From: Bacillota bacterium
GTDB lineage: Bacteria; Bacillota; Clostridia; Oscillospirales; Oscillospiraceae
Direction of reading: 5' to 3'
Length of the DNA: 48,575 nucleotides
NCBI GenBank assembly: GCA_022784505.1
Contig: JALFUQ010000002.1
Span: 1 to 48,575 of the forward strand
Part shown: piece by piece, positions 7,514-15,332 of the stretch
Numbering within the stretch: position 1 is the first letter of the stretch
Layout of the letters: each line of letters begins with the position of its first letter
Notes under the pieces: model-generated
The model's input: the letters and a program-made list of their open reading frames with translations, nothing else
Told to the model about the DNA's origin: nothing
The model's database searches: none
Translations under genes and position numbers: made by a program

Positions 7514-8706
7514 TTTGCCTTACCTCCCTCTTGAATTTTCTTTATCTCCAGGCTCTCGACGAAGGCCTGAACGCGGGTCGAAAGCTGACCCGAGCCGCGC
7601 ACGACGTACTCGCGGTCAACGCCTATCGTCGGCACACCGTACTCGTCGCGCAGTATCTGCGTGTTGAGCATACGCTCGTAGCCCCAGAAGTCGCAGAACT
7701 TGGCCTGCTGATAGATGATGCCGTCGGCGTGGTACTCGTCGACGAGCTGTTTTACATAGTCGCGCCGTTCGGTGATCTTCTCGGATGACATGAAGCGGGG
7801 GCACTGGTTTGTTTCAAGATAATTTCTGCACACCTGCGTCAGAGCGTCCTCGGTGTCATTAAGCTCGATGCGCTGGCGGCCGGGGTATGCGCCGAAGCAG
7901 TAGCGGTCGGCGGCGACATAGCAGCGGCAGTTTTCGAGTATCTCGGAAAAGGCGTAGTCGTCAAGCTCGCTGCCGACGACAACGACCCTCGCCCTCCACG
8001 GATTAACGGGATCGGGCCGGCGCTTTTTAAGCTCGTCGAGCGTTTCGCGCAGGTACGGCAGGATGAGATAGGTCGGGCAGGTGTAGCTTGCAATGCACAG
8101 AATGTGGAACTCTCTCGGCGTGATGACGGGGTTTTCGGCCTTGCGCAGCTCCGATATCTCCTCAAAAATGCCGCACATCTCGTTGTGCTGCTCGACGGCA
8201 CGGCGGATAGCCTCGTCGGAAACATCAACGCCGTACTCGGCGCTGAGCTTATCGAGAAACTGCGTTTTTATCTGACCTATGTACATCTTAAGCCCGTGGG
8301 GCGACACCTTCATCGGCGCGTCGATGATGCCGTAATCGAAGCGGGGATTGTCGATGAGCTGCATCTCGTGGAAGTTTTCGACCACACGCACCATCTGCTG
8401 GCAGGTATCGGACGAGGCGTAGAAATCCAAAAAGTTGTACCCGCCCTCGAACGCACGCTCGAACAGCGCGCGGGCGTAGCCGCAGATGAAGCTGGTCATG
8501 TAGTACTGGCTGATGTCCAGTGAGCCGGTGTTGGGTGCGCTTAAGCGGACGCTGAAGGCGCTGCCGCAGTTGAGCAGCACCTCGGGCACATAGTAGCAGG
8601 TGTAGCCGACCGCCACCCTGCCGTCTGCCTTGGCCTGCATGACAAGCTCGTTGTTGGCCTGATCGAGCAACTGCTCAAAAAATCTGATGTGTTTCAGGTC
8701 TTTCAT
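7510..8706 (-). CDS. 2-hydroxyacyl-CoA dehydratase subunit, second component
   Basis: About 398 residues, same HGD-D family as the next gene and translationally coupled to it (4-base ATGA overlap). The N-terminal half contains GYTCYYVPEVLLNCG, typical of the cluster-binding lobe with its first cysteine, and a DFYASSDTCQQMVR stretch. Near residue 330 is DGIIYQQAKFCDFWG, like the conserved late Cys region. I place the start at the ATG 8706, because GGGGGAG lies just before it; an in-frame GTG at 8718 has no ribosome binding site. A promoter precedes it at 8748-8776. The two genes likely encode a heterodimer; its reaction (amino-acid fermentation or other) cannot be decided. Confidence 0.8.
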   Translation of the reverse strand: MKDLKHIRFFEQLLDQANNELVMQAKADGRVAVGYTCYYVPEVLLNCGSAFSVRLSAPNTGSLDISQYYMTSFICGYARALFERAFEGGYNFLDFYASSDTCQQMVRVVENFHEMQLIDNPRFDYGIIDAPMKVSPHGLKMYIGQIKTQFLDKLSAEYGVDVSDEAIRRAVEQHNEMCGIFEEISELRKAENPVITPREFHILCIASYTCPTYLILPYLRETLDELKKRRPDPVNPWRARVVVVGSELDDYAFSEILENCRCYVAADRYCFGAYPGRQRIELNDTEDALTQVCRNYLETNQCPRFMSSEKITERRDYVKQLVDEYHADGIIYQQAKFCDFWGYERMLNTQILRDEYGVPTIGVDREYVVRGSGQLSTRVQAFVESLEIKKIQEGGKAK

Positions 8707-8747
8707 TTTCTCCCCCACAATATCATTTTTTGGGTCTTAACATAGTT

Positions 8748-8776
8748 ATTCTACCATATGAAGTTTGACAAAACAA
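8748..8776 (-). promoter_or_regulatory. SigmaA-type promoter for the dehydratase pair
   Basis: On the minus strand, TTGTTT (8776-8771), a 17-base spacer and TAGAAT (8753-8748). Transcription would start near 8741, about 35 bases before the ATG. It lies directly behind the glycosidase stop. Confidence 0.55.
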
Positions 8777-11161
8777 TCACTTTCTTGCCGTTTTGCGCTC
8801 TTTTGTCGCATTTATAAACGCACGGACGCCGCCCTTTTCGCGGTTAACGACCTTTAAAAGCGCATACACCTGCTCGTCGTTGAACACGGTCATGCGGGCG
8901 ATGTTGCGGTAGGGTACATCGAGGATGTACATGAAGTTATTCGCCGCCATCTTTTTGCCGCACAAAAGCAGTCCGTTTCGCACAAGGCGCACGCCGTTAT
9001 ATATCGCCTTGCCGAGCCCGCCCTTGAGGTATTCGCCCTGACTTACGCAGTCGTTGAAGCCGAACGGGGCACTTCTATCCCAATTGTGCTGCGGTATCGG
9101 GCGCTGCAAAAGCGCCTCGAATGCCGCGTCGGGGATGTCCTTTACGCCGCCGGTGTAGTACGGCGCAAGTTCCGGCTTATCATATAGCTTTTCGGTGATG
9201 CCCTCTTTCAGCACCCTGCCGCGCAGGCGGATATCGCGGCTCGATGCGCCGACGAGTATCTCGTACTCGCCCGACTCGATGACCCAGTCATCGTGCTCGG
9301 TGCTCCACAGGGCAAAGCTGCGGTCATTAAGCGTAATTTCCGCGCGCTTTTTCTCGTTCGGGGCAAGGGCAATGCGCACAAAGCCCTTGAGCTCCTGCGC
9401 GGGGCGGAACGTGCCGTTCGTCCTCGGCGCAATGTATAGCTGTGCAACCTCTGCGCCCGACATTTTGCCCGTGTTTTCGACAGAAAACGACACCGTGTCG
9501 CCGTCTATCTTGAGGTCGGAATACCTGAACTGCGTGTAGCTCAGGCCGAAGCCGAACGGGTAGAGCACCGGCTTTTGCGCCGTGTCGAAATAGCGGTAGC
9601 CGACGAACAGCCCCTCACGGTATTCGCTCGTTTTCTCGCGCCCGGGGTAGTATGGCGCGGAGGGCATATCCTCGTAGCGAAGCGGGATTGTCTCGGAGAG
9701 CTTGCCGCTGAAATTTGCCTTGCCGGTCAGAAGCCTCGCCATCGCCGTTGCTCCTGCCTGACCGCCGAGGAAGCCGTGCACGACCGCTCTTGCCCTTTGC
9801 TGCCACGGCATTTCTACCGCGCCGCCGCAGGAAAGGATGACCACGATGTTGCGGCTCACGGCGGAAAGCGCCGTTAAAAGCTCCAGTTGATTTTCCGGCA
9901 GACGCATGTCGCTGCGGTCGATGCCCTCGGCCTCGCCGCCCTCGTCAAGTCCGAGGAACAGCAGCACCGTTTCGGCTCTCATCGCAAGCTCGCACGCCTT
10001 GGCGCACAGCCTTGAGCTGCGCCCGCCGCCGCGGCGATAGCCCGGCTCGAAGCCGACAATTCGCATGCCCTCCGCCCTGAGCGCATCAAGGGCGTTGTCG
10101 ACCTTTGTCGAATTAACAAGCGAGCTGCCCGCCCCCTGATATCTCGGCGTTTTGGCAAAGTCGCCGATGACGGCGACGCTCCCGCTTTTGAGCGGCAAAA
10201 TGCCGTCGTTTTTTAAAAGCACCGCCGTCTCCTCGGCAAACTCGGCGGCGAGGCGATGGTGCTCATTTTTGTCATAGTGCTTGTAGTCAAAGGCCTTGCG
10301 GGTGGTGAACACCATGTCGAGGATTTTATCGACACGCTCATCGAGAAGCTCCTCGGATATCACGCCGTCGCGCACGGCCTGTGCGACATAGCGGTCGGTG
10401 TCGCCGCCGGAATACGGCATTTCGAGGTTATCGCCGGCAATGAGCGCCTTGACCCTGTCGTTGTTGCCGCCCCAGTCGGTGACGACCATGCCGTCATAAC
10501 CCCACTCGCCGTAGAGGATGTCCTTAAGAAGGTGTGTGTTCTCGTTGGTGTACTCGCCGTTCAAGCGGTTGTACGAGGTCATGACGCATTTGACCCCGCC
10601 CTCCTTGACCGCCATCTCGAACGACGGCAGGTAAATTTCCCGCAGCGTGCGCTCGTCAACGACCGAGTCGTTGGACATTCGCCGCAGCTCCTGCGAGTTT
10701 GCCGCAAAGTGCTTGACGCAGGCGGAAATTCCGTTTGACTGCACGCCGCGTATAAGCGCCGCGGCCGACTTGCCCGACAGGTACGGATCTTCGGAAAAAT
10801 ACTCAAAGTTGCGGCCGCACAGCGGGCTGCGCTTAATGTTGCACCCGGGGCCTAAAAGCACGCTTATGCCCTCGGTCGCAGCCTCGAGGCCGAGCGCGCG
10901 GCCAAGGCGCTCGATCATGTCGGTGTCCCAGGAGTTAGCAAGGCTCGCCGCCGTGGGAAAGCAGGTCGCGGGCACAGACTTGTGCATGCCGAGGTGATCC
11001 GACTGCCACTCCTGCTTGCGCAGGCCGTGCGGGCCGTCCGACAGCAGCATCGAGGGGATGCCGAGGCGGGCAACCGGCTTGGTGTGCCAGAAATCCAGAC
11101 CCGAGGTCAGTCCCGCTTTCTCCTCCAGCGTCATTTTGTCGATAAGCTCCTTGTACTTCAT
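8777..11161 (-). CDS. Glycoside hydrolase family 3 beta-glucosidase-like
   Basis: A 794-residue GH3 enzyme with no signal peptide, so probably cytoplasmic. The N-terminal barrel includes SDGPHGLRKQ near residue 41, the KHFAANSQELRR segment (K150, H151) and GMVVTDWGG with D229 as the predicted nucleophile. The second alpha/beta domain follows at about 310-480, then a fibronectin III-like domain (FGFGLSYTQFRY near 540). Residues after about 640 are an extra C-terminal region typical of longer clostridial GH3 proteins. The start at 11161 has AAGGAGG upstream. Likely substrates are beta-glucosides or other plant or host oligosaccharides; specificity within GH3 cannot be read from the sequence. 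A TATAAT (11195-11200, minus) is a possible -10. Confidence 0.9.
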   Translation of the reverse strand: MKYKELIDKMTLEEKAGLTSGLDFWHTKPVARLGIPSMLLSDGPHGLRKQEWQSDHLGMHKSVPATCFPTAASLANSWDTDMIERLGRALGLEAATEGISVLLGPGCNIKRSPLCGRNFEYFSEDPYLSGKSAAALIRGVQSNGISACVKHFAANSQELRRMSNDSVVDERTLREIYLPSFEMAVKEGGVKCVMTSYNRLNGEYTNENTHLLKDILYGEWGYDGMVVTDWGGNNDRVKALIAGDNLEMPYSGGDTDRYVAQAVRDGVISEELLDERVDKILDMVFTTRKAFDYKHYDKNEHHRLAAEFAEETAVLLKNDGILPLKSGSVAVIGDFAKTPRYQGAGSSLVNSTKVDNALDALRAEGMRIVGFEPGYRRGGGRSSRLCAKACELAMRAETVLLFLGLDEGGEAEGIDRSDMRLPENQLELLTALSAVSRNIVVILSCGGAVEMPWQQRARAVVHGFLGGQAGATAMARLLTGKANFSGKLSETIPLRYEDMPSAPYYPGREKTSEYREGLFVGYRYFDTAQKPVLYPFGFGLSYTQFRYSDLKIDGDTVSFSVENTGKMSGAEVAQLYIAPRTNGTFRPAQELKGFVRIALAPNEKKRAEITLNDRSFALWSTEHDDWVIESGEYEILVGASSRDIRLRGRVLKEGITEKLYDKPELAPYYTGGVKDIPDAAFEALLQRPIPQHNWDRSAPFGFNDCVSQGEYLKGGLGKAIYNGVRLVRNGLLLCGKKMAANNFMYILDVPYRNIARMTVFNDEQVYALLKVVNREKGGVRAFINATKERKTARK

Positions 11162-11217
11162 GGCGATCCTCCTTGGTTTTTATCTAATGCCTCTATTATA
11201 CATTAGTATGCAGCATA

Positions 11218-11246
11218 TTGCCATAGTAATATCAATGTGGTAAAAT
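11218..11246 (+). promoter_or_regulatory. Promoter of the lipid-kinase gene
   Basis: TTGCCA (11218-11223), a 17-base spacer and TAAAAT (11241-11246). The start of transcription would be near 11253, giving a leader of only about 12 bases that still contains GGGTGA. Confidence 0.6.
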
Positions 11247-11264
11247 GTCGGACGGGTGAATACT

Positions 11265-12152
11265 ATGGAAAAACTGATGATGATAATCAACCCCGCCGCA
11301 GGCAAGGGCGGATTTAAGCAGGGTCTGCCCGAGGCGCTGAAGCTTTTAAGCGACGCAGGCTACGCGGTGTCGCTGTTTTTCACGCAGCACCGCGGCCACG
11401 CGACCGAGCTTGCAGCCGAGTATGCAGCAGGGTTTGACAAGGTCCTCGTTCTCGGCGGCGACGGAACGCTTGCCGAGGTGGTAGCGGGGCTCATGACGAT
11501 AGACCGTCGCCCGCCGGTGGGCTATATCCCCATCGGCACGGCAAACGACATTGCCCGCACGCTCGGCCTTGTGAAAAACGACATTTTGGGCGGCGCCCGC
11601 AGGTTTTTATCGGGCAAGCTCATGCCGTTTGATGTAGGCAAGCGCGACGGCGGGTACTTTAACTATGTCGCGGCCTTCGGCGCATTCACCGAGGTAAGCT
11701 ACGCCACGCCGCAGGATGCAAAGCGCTCGCTCGGTCAGGCGGCGTACCTCATCGGCGCGGCAAAGAGTCTGGGAAGCCTCAAGCCCCGCCATGTGCATGT
11801 CGAATACGACGGCGGCGAGCTCGACGGCGAGTTTCTTTACGGCGGGCTGTCAAACTCCTACTCCGTTGGCGGCACGGTCGCGCTGCCGCGTGATATGATA
11901 GATCTCGGCGACGGCCTGCATGAGCTCATTTTGGTTCGCAGACTCCCCAGCGCAGCGTCTATCCTCCCGCTTGCAGCCCAAGTCGTCGTGGCGCACGACT
12001 TCTCAAACGAGAATATTATTATAGCACAGACCCGACGCGCAAAATTCACCTTCGATGAGCCGGAAACATGGTCCTTCGACGGCGAGGACGGCGGCGCGCA
12101 CTTAGAATTGAGCCTCGAAAACTGCCCGCAGGCAGTCGAGATCATATGCTAA
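11265..12152 (+). CDS. Diacylglycerol/lipid kinase family protein
   Basis: About 295 residues of the DAGK catalytic family (DgkB/YegS-like). These proteins phosphorylate diacylglycerol or related lipids with ATP and recycle diacylglycerol into phosphatidate. The N terminus has INPAAGKGGFKQGL; the nucleotide-binding GGDGTLAEVV is near residue 65, and PIGTANDIARTLGL near 90 is diagnostic. I prefer the ATG at 11265; an in-frame GTG at 11256 would be nearly leaderless given the promoter just upstream. It is divergent from the GH3 gene and convergent with plsY, which serves the same phospholipid pathway. Confidence 0.85.
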   Translation: MEKLMMIINPAAGKGGFKQGLPEALKLLSDAGYAVSLFFTQHRGHATELAAEYAAGFDKVLVLGGDGTLAEVVAGLMTIDRRPPVGYIPIGTANDIARTLGLVKNDILGGARRFLSGKLMPFDVGKRDGGYFNYVAAFGAFTEVSYATPQDAKRSLGQAAYLIGAAKSLGSLKPRHVHVEYDGGELDGEFLYGGLSNSYSVGGTVALPRDMIDLGDGLHELILVRRLPSAASILPLAAQVVVAHDFSNENIIIAQTRRAKFTFDEPETWSFDGEDGGAHLELSLENCPQAVEIIC

Positions 12153-12162
12153 GTTTTTCTTT

Positions 12163-12254
12163 GCAAAGTTAAGTTCGTCCGCAGGACGAGTGAAGTTAGC
12201 GGCTACGCCGCCAGTGAAGTTGCCCGCAAGGGCAAACTTAACTTGCGACAGCAA
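12163..12254. repeat. Modular hairpin repeat with four-way-junction fold
   Basis: AAGTTAAGTT (12166-12175) pairs with AACTTAACTT (12235-12244). It encloses three hairpins: CGTCC-GCA-GGACG (12176-12188), GCGGC-TAC-GCCGC (12199-12211) and GCCC-GCAA-GGGC (12222-12233). They are separated by the repeated linker AGTGAAGTT. A further hairpin, TTGC-GACA-GCAA (12243-12254), follows, then CTTCACTGAA and a terminator. No reading frame of interest is present. Confidence 0.7.
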
Positions 12255-12266
12255 TCTTCACTGAAT

Positions 12267-12309
12267 AAAAACTTGCAGGCAGCGCAGAGTGCGCTGCCTG
12301 CAAGTTTTT
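12267..12309. terminator. Strong bidirectional terminator between lipid kinase and plsY
   Basis: A 20-base perfect stem, AAAAACTTGCAGGCAGCGCA (12267-12286) with its complement at 12290-12309, loop GAG. It serves the plus-strand kinase and the minus-strand plsY; the plsY stop codon lies in its right edge. Confidence 0.9.
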
Positions 12310-12964
12310 ATTCTTCTTCCTCCCAGCCGGTGCGCTCGAGCTCGCCTTCCTTGTTCCAGAGGAAGTCGACCTTGAGTTCCCTGCCCTCGGCAATACGCTT
12401 GAGGTTTTCGATATGCTTTACGAGCACAGGCAGAGCAACCGTGCCGAGGATGGCCGAGCCCTTCCAGTTGCCGGTCTCAAAACCGTGATAAATTGGATAC
12501 GCCACCGACAGCGTTATCGGCACAAAGCAGATGTAGCGGGTCGCCATCAAAAGAACGCTCTCGAAAAACAGCATGGTCGCAAAGTCGTGCAGGCCAAAGG
12601 CCAGTATCTCGCCGCCGAGGCAGGCAAGCCCCTTGCCGCCTCTGAACCCGAGCGTCGCCGGAAACATGTGCCCGAGCACGCAGGCCGTGCCTGCGGTCTC
12701 GCCCGCGCAGTCGTACTTCGGGAAAAGTCTGCGGCTGAGGCTCACTGCGACGGCGGCCTTGCTGATATCGAAGGCCATGACGAAAAGTCCCGCCTTCTTG
12801 CCCTCGAGAATGATGGTGTTCGATGCGCCCGGGTTGCCCGAGCCCTTTTTGCGGATATCATAGCCCTTGCGCAGTCCGATGACATACGCCGGATTGAGCA
12901 TGCCTGTCGCATATCCGATCGCAGCGCCGGCGGCGGCCTGCAAAAGCTTCTTGTTTATCTTCAT
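12308..12964 (-). CDS. plsY: Acyl-phosphate:glycerol-3-phosphate acyltransferase
   Basis: A 218-residue membrane enzyme that makes lysophosphatidate from acyl-phosphate and glycerol-3-phosphate, the first step of bacterial phospholipid synthesis. PlsY motif 1 is seen as KKGSGNPGASN near residue 40 and motif 2 as GHMFPATLGFRGGKGLA near 98. Several hydrophobic segments are present. Its C-terminal tail (ELERTGWEEEE) is longer and more acidic than usual. It overlaps the upstream phosphatase gene by four bases (ATGA), so the two are probably co-translated. Confidence 0.9.
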   Translation of the reverse strand: MKINKKLLQAAAGAAIGYATGMLNPAYVIGLRKGYDIRKKGSGNPGASNTIILEGKKAGLFVMAFDISKAAVAVSLSRRLFPKYDCAGETAGTACVLGHMFPATLGFRGGKGLACLGGEILAFGLHDFATMLFFESVLLMATRYICFVPITLSVAYPIYHGFETGNWKGSAILGTVALPVLVKHIENLKRIAEGRELKVDFLWNKEGELERTGWEEEE

Positions 12965-13608
12965 TTTATCAGCTCCTTTAACAGTTCCTTTGCCGTGTCA
13001 ACAACGGCCGACGGCGAAAAGCTCTCCAAAAGCGCGCGCTCGCGAAAGCCCCACGACACCAGAACGCAGCGGCAGCCTGCGTTTTGGGCAGTCTGTGCGT
13101 CAACGTCGGAGTCGCCGACATACACAAGCTCGTCAATCGTGCAGCCGAGTGCCTTTACCGTCTCGAAAACGGCATCGGGTGCGGGCTTTTTGCGCACTCC
13201 CTCACGCTCGCCGACGACGGAGTCGAACACCGCGGGGAAATAGTGCGCGACTATCGCCTTTGCGGGTGCATCTGCCTTGTTCGACACCACGCCGAGAAGA
13301 CAGCCCTGCGCCTTTAATAGCCGCAGAGCATCGGCAATACCGGCATAGGGCACTGTCTTTATCATGCAGTGGTCGGCGTAATAGCTCTTGAACACCCCAA
13401 AAACACGGTCGGTCACAGCCGGGGGCGTCCCCTGCGGCACGGCGCGCTCTATAAGCAGCCTTATGCCGTTGCCGACAAAATTGCGCACCTCGTCAAGGCT
13501 CCGTTCGGGAAAATTTTCCGAGCGCAGAGCGTAATTAGTCGCATCGCACAGATCCTCGAGCGTGTCGAGCAGCGTGCCGTCAAGATCAAAAATTATCAGT
13601 CGTTTCAT
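12961..13608 (-). CDS. HAD-family phosphatase (phosphoglycolate phosphatase-like)
   Basis: About 215 residues. HAD motif I is IIFDLDGTLLDT with nucleophile Asp8 and Asp10; motif II is GVVSNKADAPAK; motif IV is YVGDSDVDAQTAQNAG. The helical cap between motifs I and II is that of the Gph/PGMB-type subfamily. I choose the ATG at 13608, which has AGGAAG eight bases upstream, over an in-frame GTG at 13617. It is the first gene of a two-gene unit with plsY. Possible substrates are 2-phosphoglycolate, a sugar phosphate or pyrophosphate; the sequence does not tell. Confidence 0.85.
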   Translation of the reverse strand: MKRLIIFDLDGTLLDTLEDLCDATNYALRSENFPERSLDEVRNFVGNGIRLLIERAVPQGTPPAVTDRVFGVFKSYYADHCMIKTVPYAGIADALRLLKAQGCLLGVVSNKADAPAKAIVAHYFPAVFDSVVGEREGVRKKPAPDAVFETVKALGCTIDELVYVGDSDVDAQTAQNAGCRCVLVSWGFRERALLESFSPSAVVDTAKELLKELIK

Positions 13609-13659
13609 TGCAGTCACTTCCTGAACGAATTGTAATATATCCGTCAGAAAAATTCAACA

Positions 13660-13688
13660 TTGACCTGTGTACGATATGATGGTAAAAT
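13660..13688 (+). promoter_or_regulatory. SigmaA-type promoter of the TPR/membrane protein gene
   Basis: TTGACC (13660-13665), a 17-base spacer and TAAAAT (13683-13688). Transcription should start near 13695, after the first possible start codons of the gene it serves. This bears on the choice of start. Confidence 0.65.
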
Positions 13689-14242
13689 ATATTGAAATTT
13701 TCGAAACGGAGGTGTCCGATACGGAAGACAAGACCACTTTTGAGGAGCTGCTGCACGGCTCGCCCAAGCAAAAGGCGGAGGTGCACAAGGTCGAAAATGC
13801 GTATCATCTGATCTCGCAGGGTTATTGGTCGGATGCGGACGCCCTGTTTGACGAGGTGCTCGCAGACGACCCGAATAACAGCGAGGCGCTCATGGGAAAG
13901 CAGCTCATTTCGCGCAAGTCGCGCATATCCAGCCGCATGGATTCCCTCGATGCCAGAGCCTACAAGGCGACGACCCGTGAGAAGGCCGCGAGCAAAAATC
14001 CCCTGCGCCGCAAGGCTGTGCTGTGGGTGATAGTCGTGGTGTTTTTGCTGGTGTGCGGCTTTGCCGCGGCATCCGTGGCAGGTGTTCTGCCCGACGCGCT
14101 GGACGTGTTCGGTGAAGCAAAGCCCGCCGTGACCGAGGCTGTGCCTACCCCGACTCCGACCCCGACACCCACGCCGACGAAGAATGTCAAGTCCGCCGAC
14201 GATATCTACAACGATTACATAAACGGATTGAATAAGAACTAA
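13667..14242 (+). CDS. TPR-like single-pass membrane protein with Pro-Thr tail
   Basis: Up to 191 residues. A helical N-terminal region at about 30-75 (HLISQGYWSDADALFDEVLADDP is TPR-like) is followed by a basic stretch and one transmembrane segment at about 120-142. Then come a (TP)n linker around 160-172 and a short helical tail. The function is not recognised; the build suggests an envelope-anchored protein with an extracytoplasmic tail. The start is unclear: the GTG at 13667 and ATGs at 13676/13679 lie within the promoter and lack ribosome binding sites. A good GGAGG (13708-13712) is placed for an ACG at 13721. Confidence 0.65.
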   Translation: MYDMMVKYIEIFETEVSDTEDKTTFEELLHGSPKQKAEVHKVENAYHLISQGYWSDADALFDEVLADDPNNSEALMGKQLISRKSRISSRMDSLDARAYKATTREKAASKNPLRRKAVLWVIVVVFLLVCGFAAASVAGVLPDALDVFGEAKPAVTEAVPTPTPTPTPTPTKNVKSADDIYNDYINGLNKN

Positions 14243-14385
14243 ACTGTAGAGATAAATTACTATACCCCCTTTTTGTGTTTACCCCAGCGTGTTTTATCCA
14301 ACGCTTTCATCGGACGACAAATTATTAAAATGAGGTTAAACACAGTTTCGCCGACCATCGCAACACAACAGCATTTACATTAAGC

Positions 14386-14417
14386 AAAACCGAGGTGAAA
14401 ATTCACCTCGGTTTTTT
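14386..14417. terminator. Bidirectional terminator
   Basis: AAAACCGAGGTGAA (14386-14399) pairs with TTCACCTCGGTTTT (14402-14415), with T extending to 14417. It serves the plus-strand TPR/membrane gene and the minus-strand psuK. Confidence 0.9.
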
Positions 14418-14444
14418 CATCATAGCGGTTCGGTTTTCGTCGAC

Positions 14445-15332
14445 TTAGACTAAAAGCTCGGCGCTCAGTTCGGGATTTACAGTTTGCGGGCACTCGATGG
14501 TGAGGGCGGAGGCCTTCATGGCGGCGGCTGCGGCGGAGACATGGTCAAGTCCCTGCACGCCCGCCCAGATGATGGCGGCGGTGGCGGCATCGCCGCAGCC
14601 GGTGGTGTTCACGGCATTGACCTTCTCACAGGGAAGCTTCACGATCTCGGCATCCTCGGCGGCGACGATGCCGTCAGGTCCCAGGCTCACGAACACACGC
14701 TTGACACCGGCATTGAGCAGCGCTTCGGCAGCAATCAGTGCGGTGCTCTCGCCGGTCATGCTCTTGGCCTCGAGCTCATTGGGCTTGAAAGCCTGAAGCT
14801 TACTCAGTGCAGGACTGAGCCTGTCGGCCTTCGCGGAGGACACGGGGTCTGCGTACAAAGGCGCGGTGACGTTTTCGGCTATCCACGCGATGGTCTCGGT
14901 CGTGAGGTTGCCGTCAAACACGACGGCATCGGCGGCGTTTATCTCATTTAGGTGCTCCTTGAGATATTCCGGCGTGATGCTGCCGGAAATGTCGGTGTCC
15001 GACACGCCGATAAGCATTTCGCCCTTTTCGTCTGTCACATAAAGATAGCTCGAGGTGCGCCCGCCTGTAATGCGGCGGGTCATGTGCATATCCATGCCGA
15101 GCTGCTTGCAGCTTTCATACAGGCTCTCGCCGTAAAAATCGCTGCCGATGGCGGTTATAAACTTTACCTTGAGCCCAAGCAGGCACAGGTTATGCGCAAT
15201 GTTTCGTGCCACGCCGCCCGGGGTAAGGCTTATAACGCCCGGGTTTGAGTCATGCAGCCTCGGCTCGTTATCGGGTCTGCCGCAGATGTCCATATTCACT
15301 GCGCCAATTACGATTACAGTTTTATCTTCCAT
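14445..15332 (-). CDS. psuK: Pseudouridine kinase, PfkB family
   Basis: A 295-residue PfkB-fold sugar kinase. It most resembles PsuK, which phosphorylates pseudouridine to pseudouridine 5'-phosphate. PsuK-like features are VIGAVNMDICGRP at the start, DSNPGVISLTPGGVARNIA with its N-terminal glycine pair, and the anion hole/catalytic segment NTTGCGDAATAA (catalytic Asp in GCGD). The ATG at 15332 has AGAGGGA upstream and overlaps the 3' end of glgP by 19 bases, so it is probably co-expressed. The partner pseudouridine-5'-phosphate glycosidase (psuG) is not in the window. A different nucleoside or ribose substrate is possible. Confidence 0.8.
   Translation of the reverse strand: MEDKTVIVIGAVNMDICGRPDNEPRLHDSNPGVISLTPGGVARNIAHNLCLLGLKVKFITAIGSDFYGESLYESCKQLGMDMHMTRRITGGRTSSYLYVTDEKGEMLIGVSDTDISGSITPEYLKEHLNEINAADAVVFDGNLTTETIAWIAENVTAPLYADPVSSAKADRLSPALSKLQAFKPNELEAKSMTGESTALIAAEALLNAGVKRVFVSLGPDGIVAAEDAEIVKLPCEKVNAVNTTGCGDAATAAIIWAGVQGLDHVSAAAAAMKASALTIECPQTVNPELSAELLV

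Noticed and set aside
14330..14383. 17-codon ORF (MRLNTVSPTIATQQHLH) before the terminator
   Set aside because: No ribosome binding site and no downstream gene on the same strand that it could attenuate.
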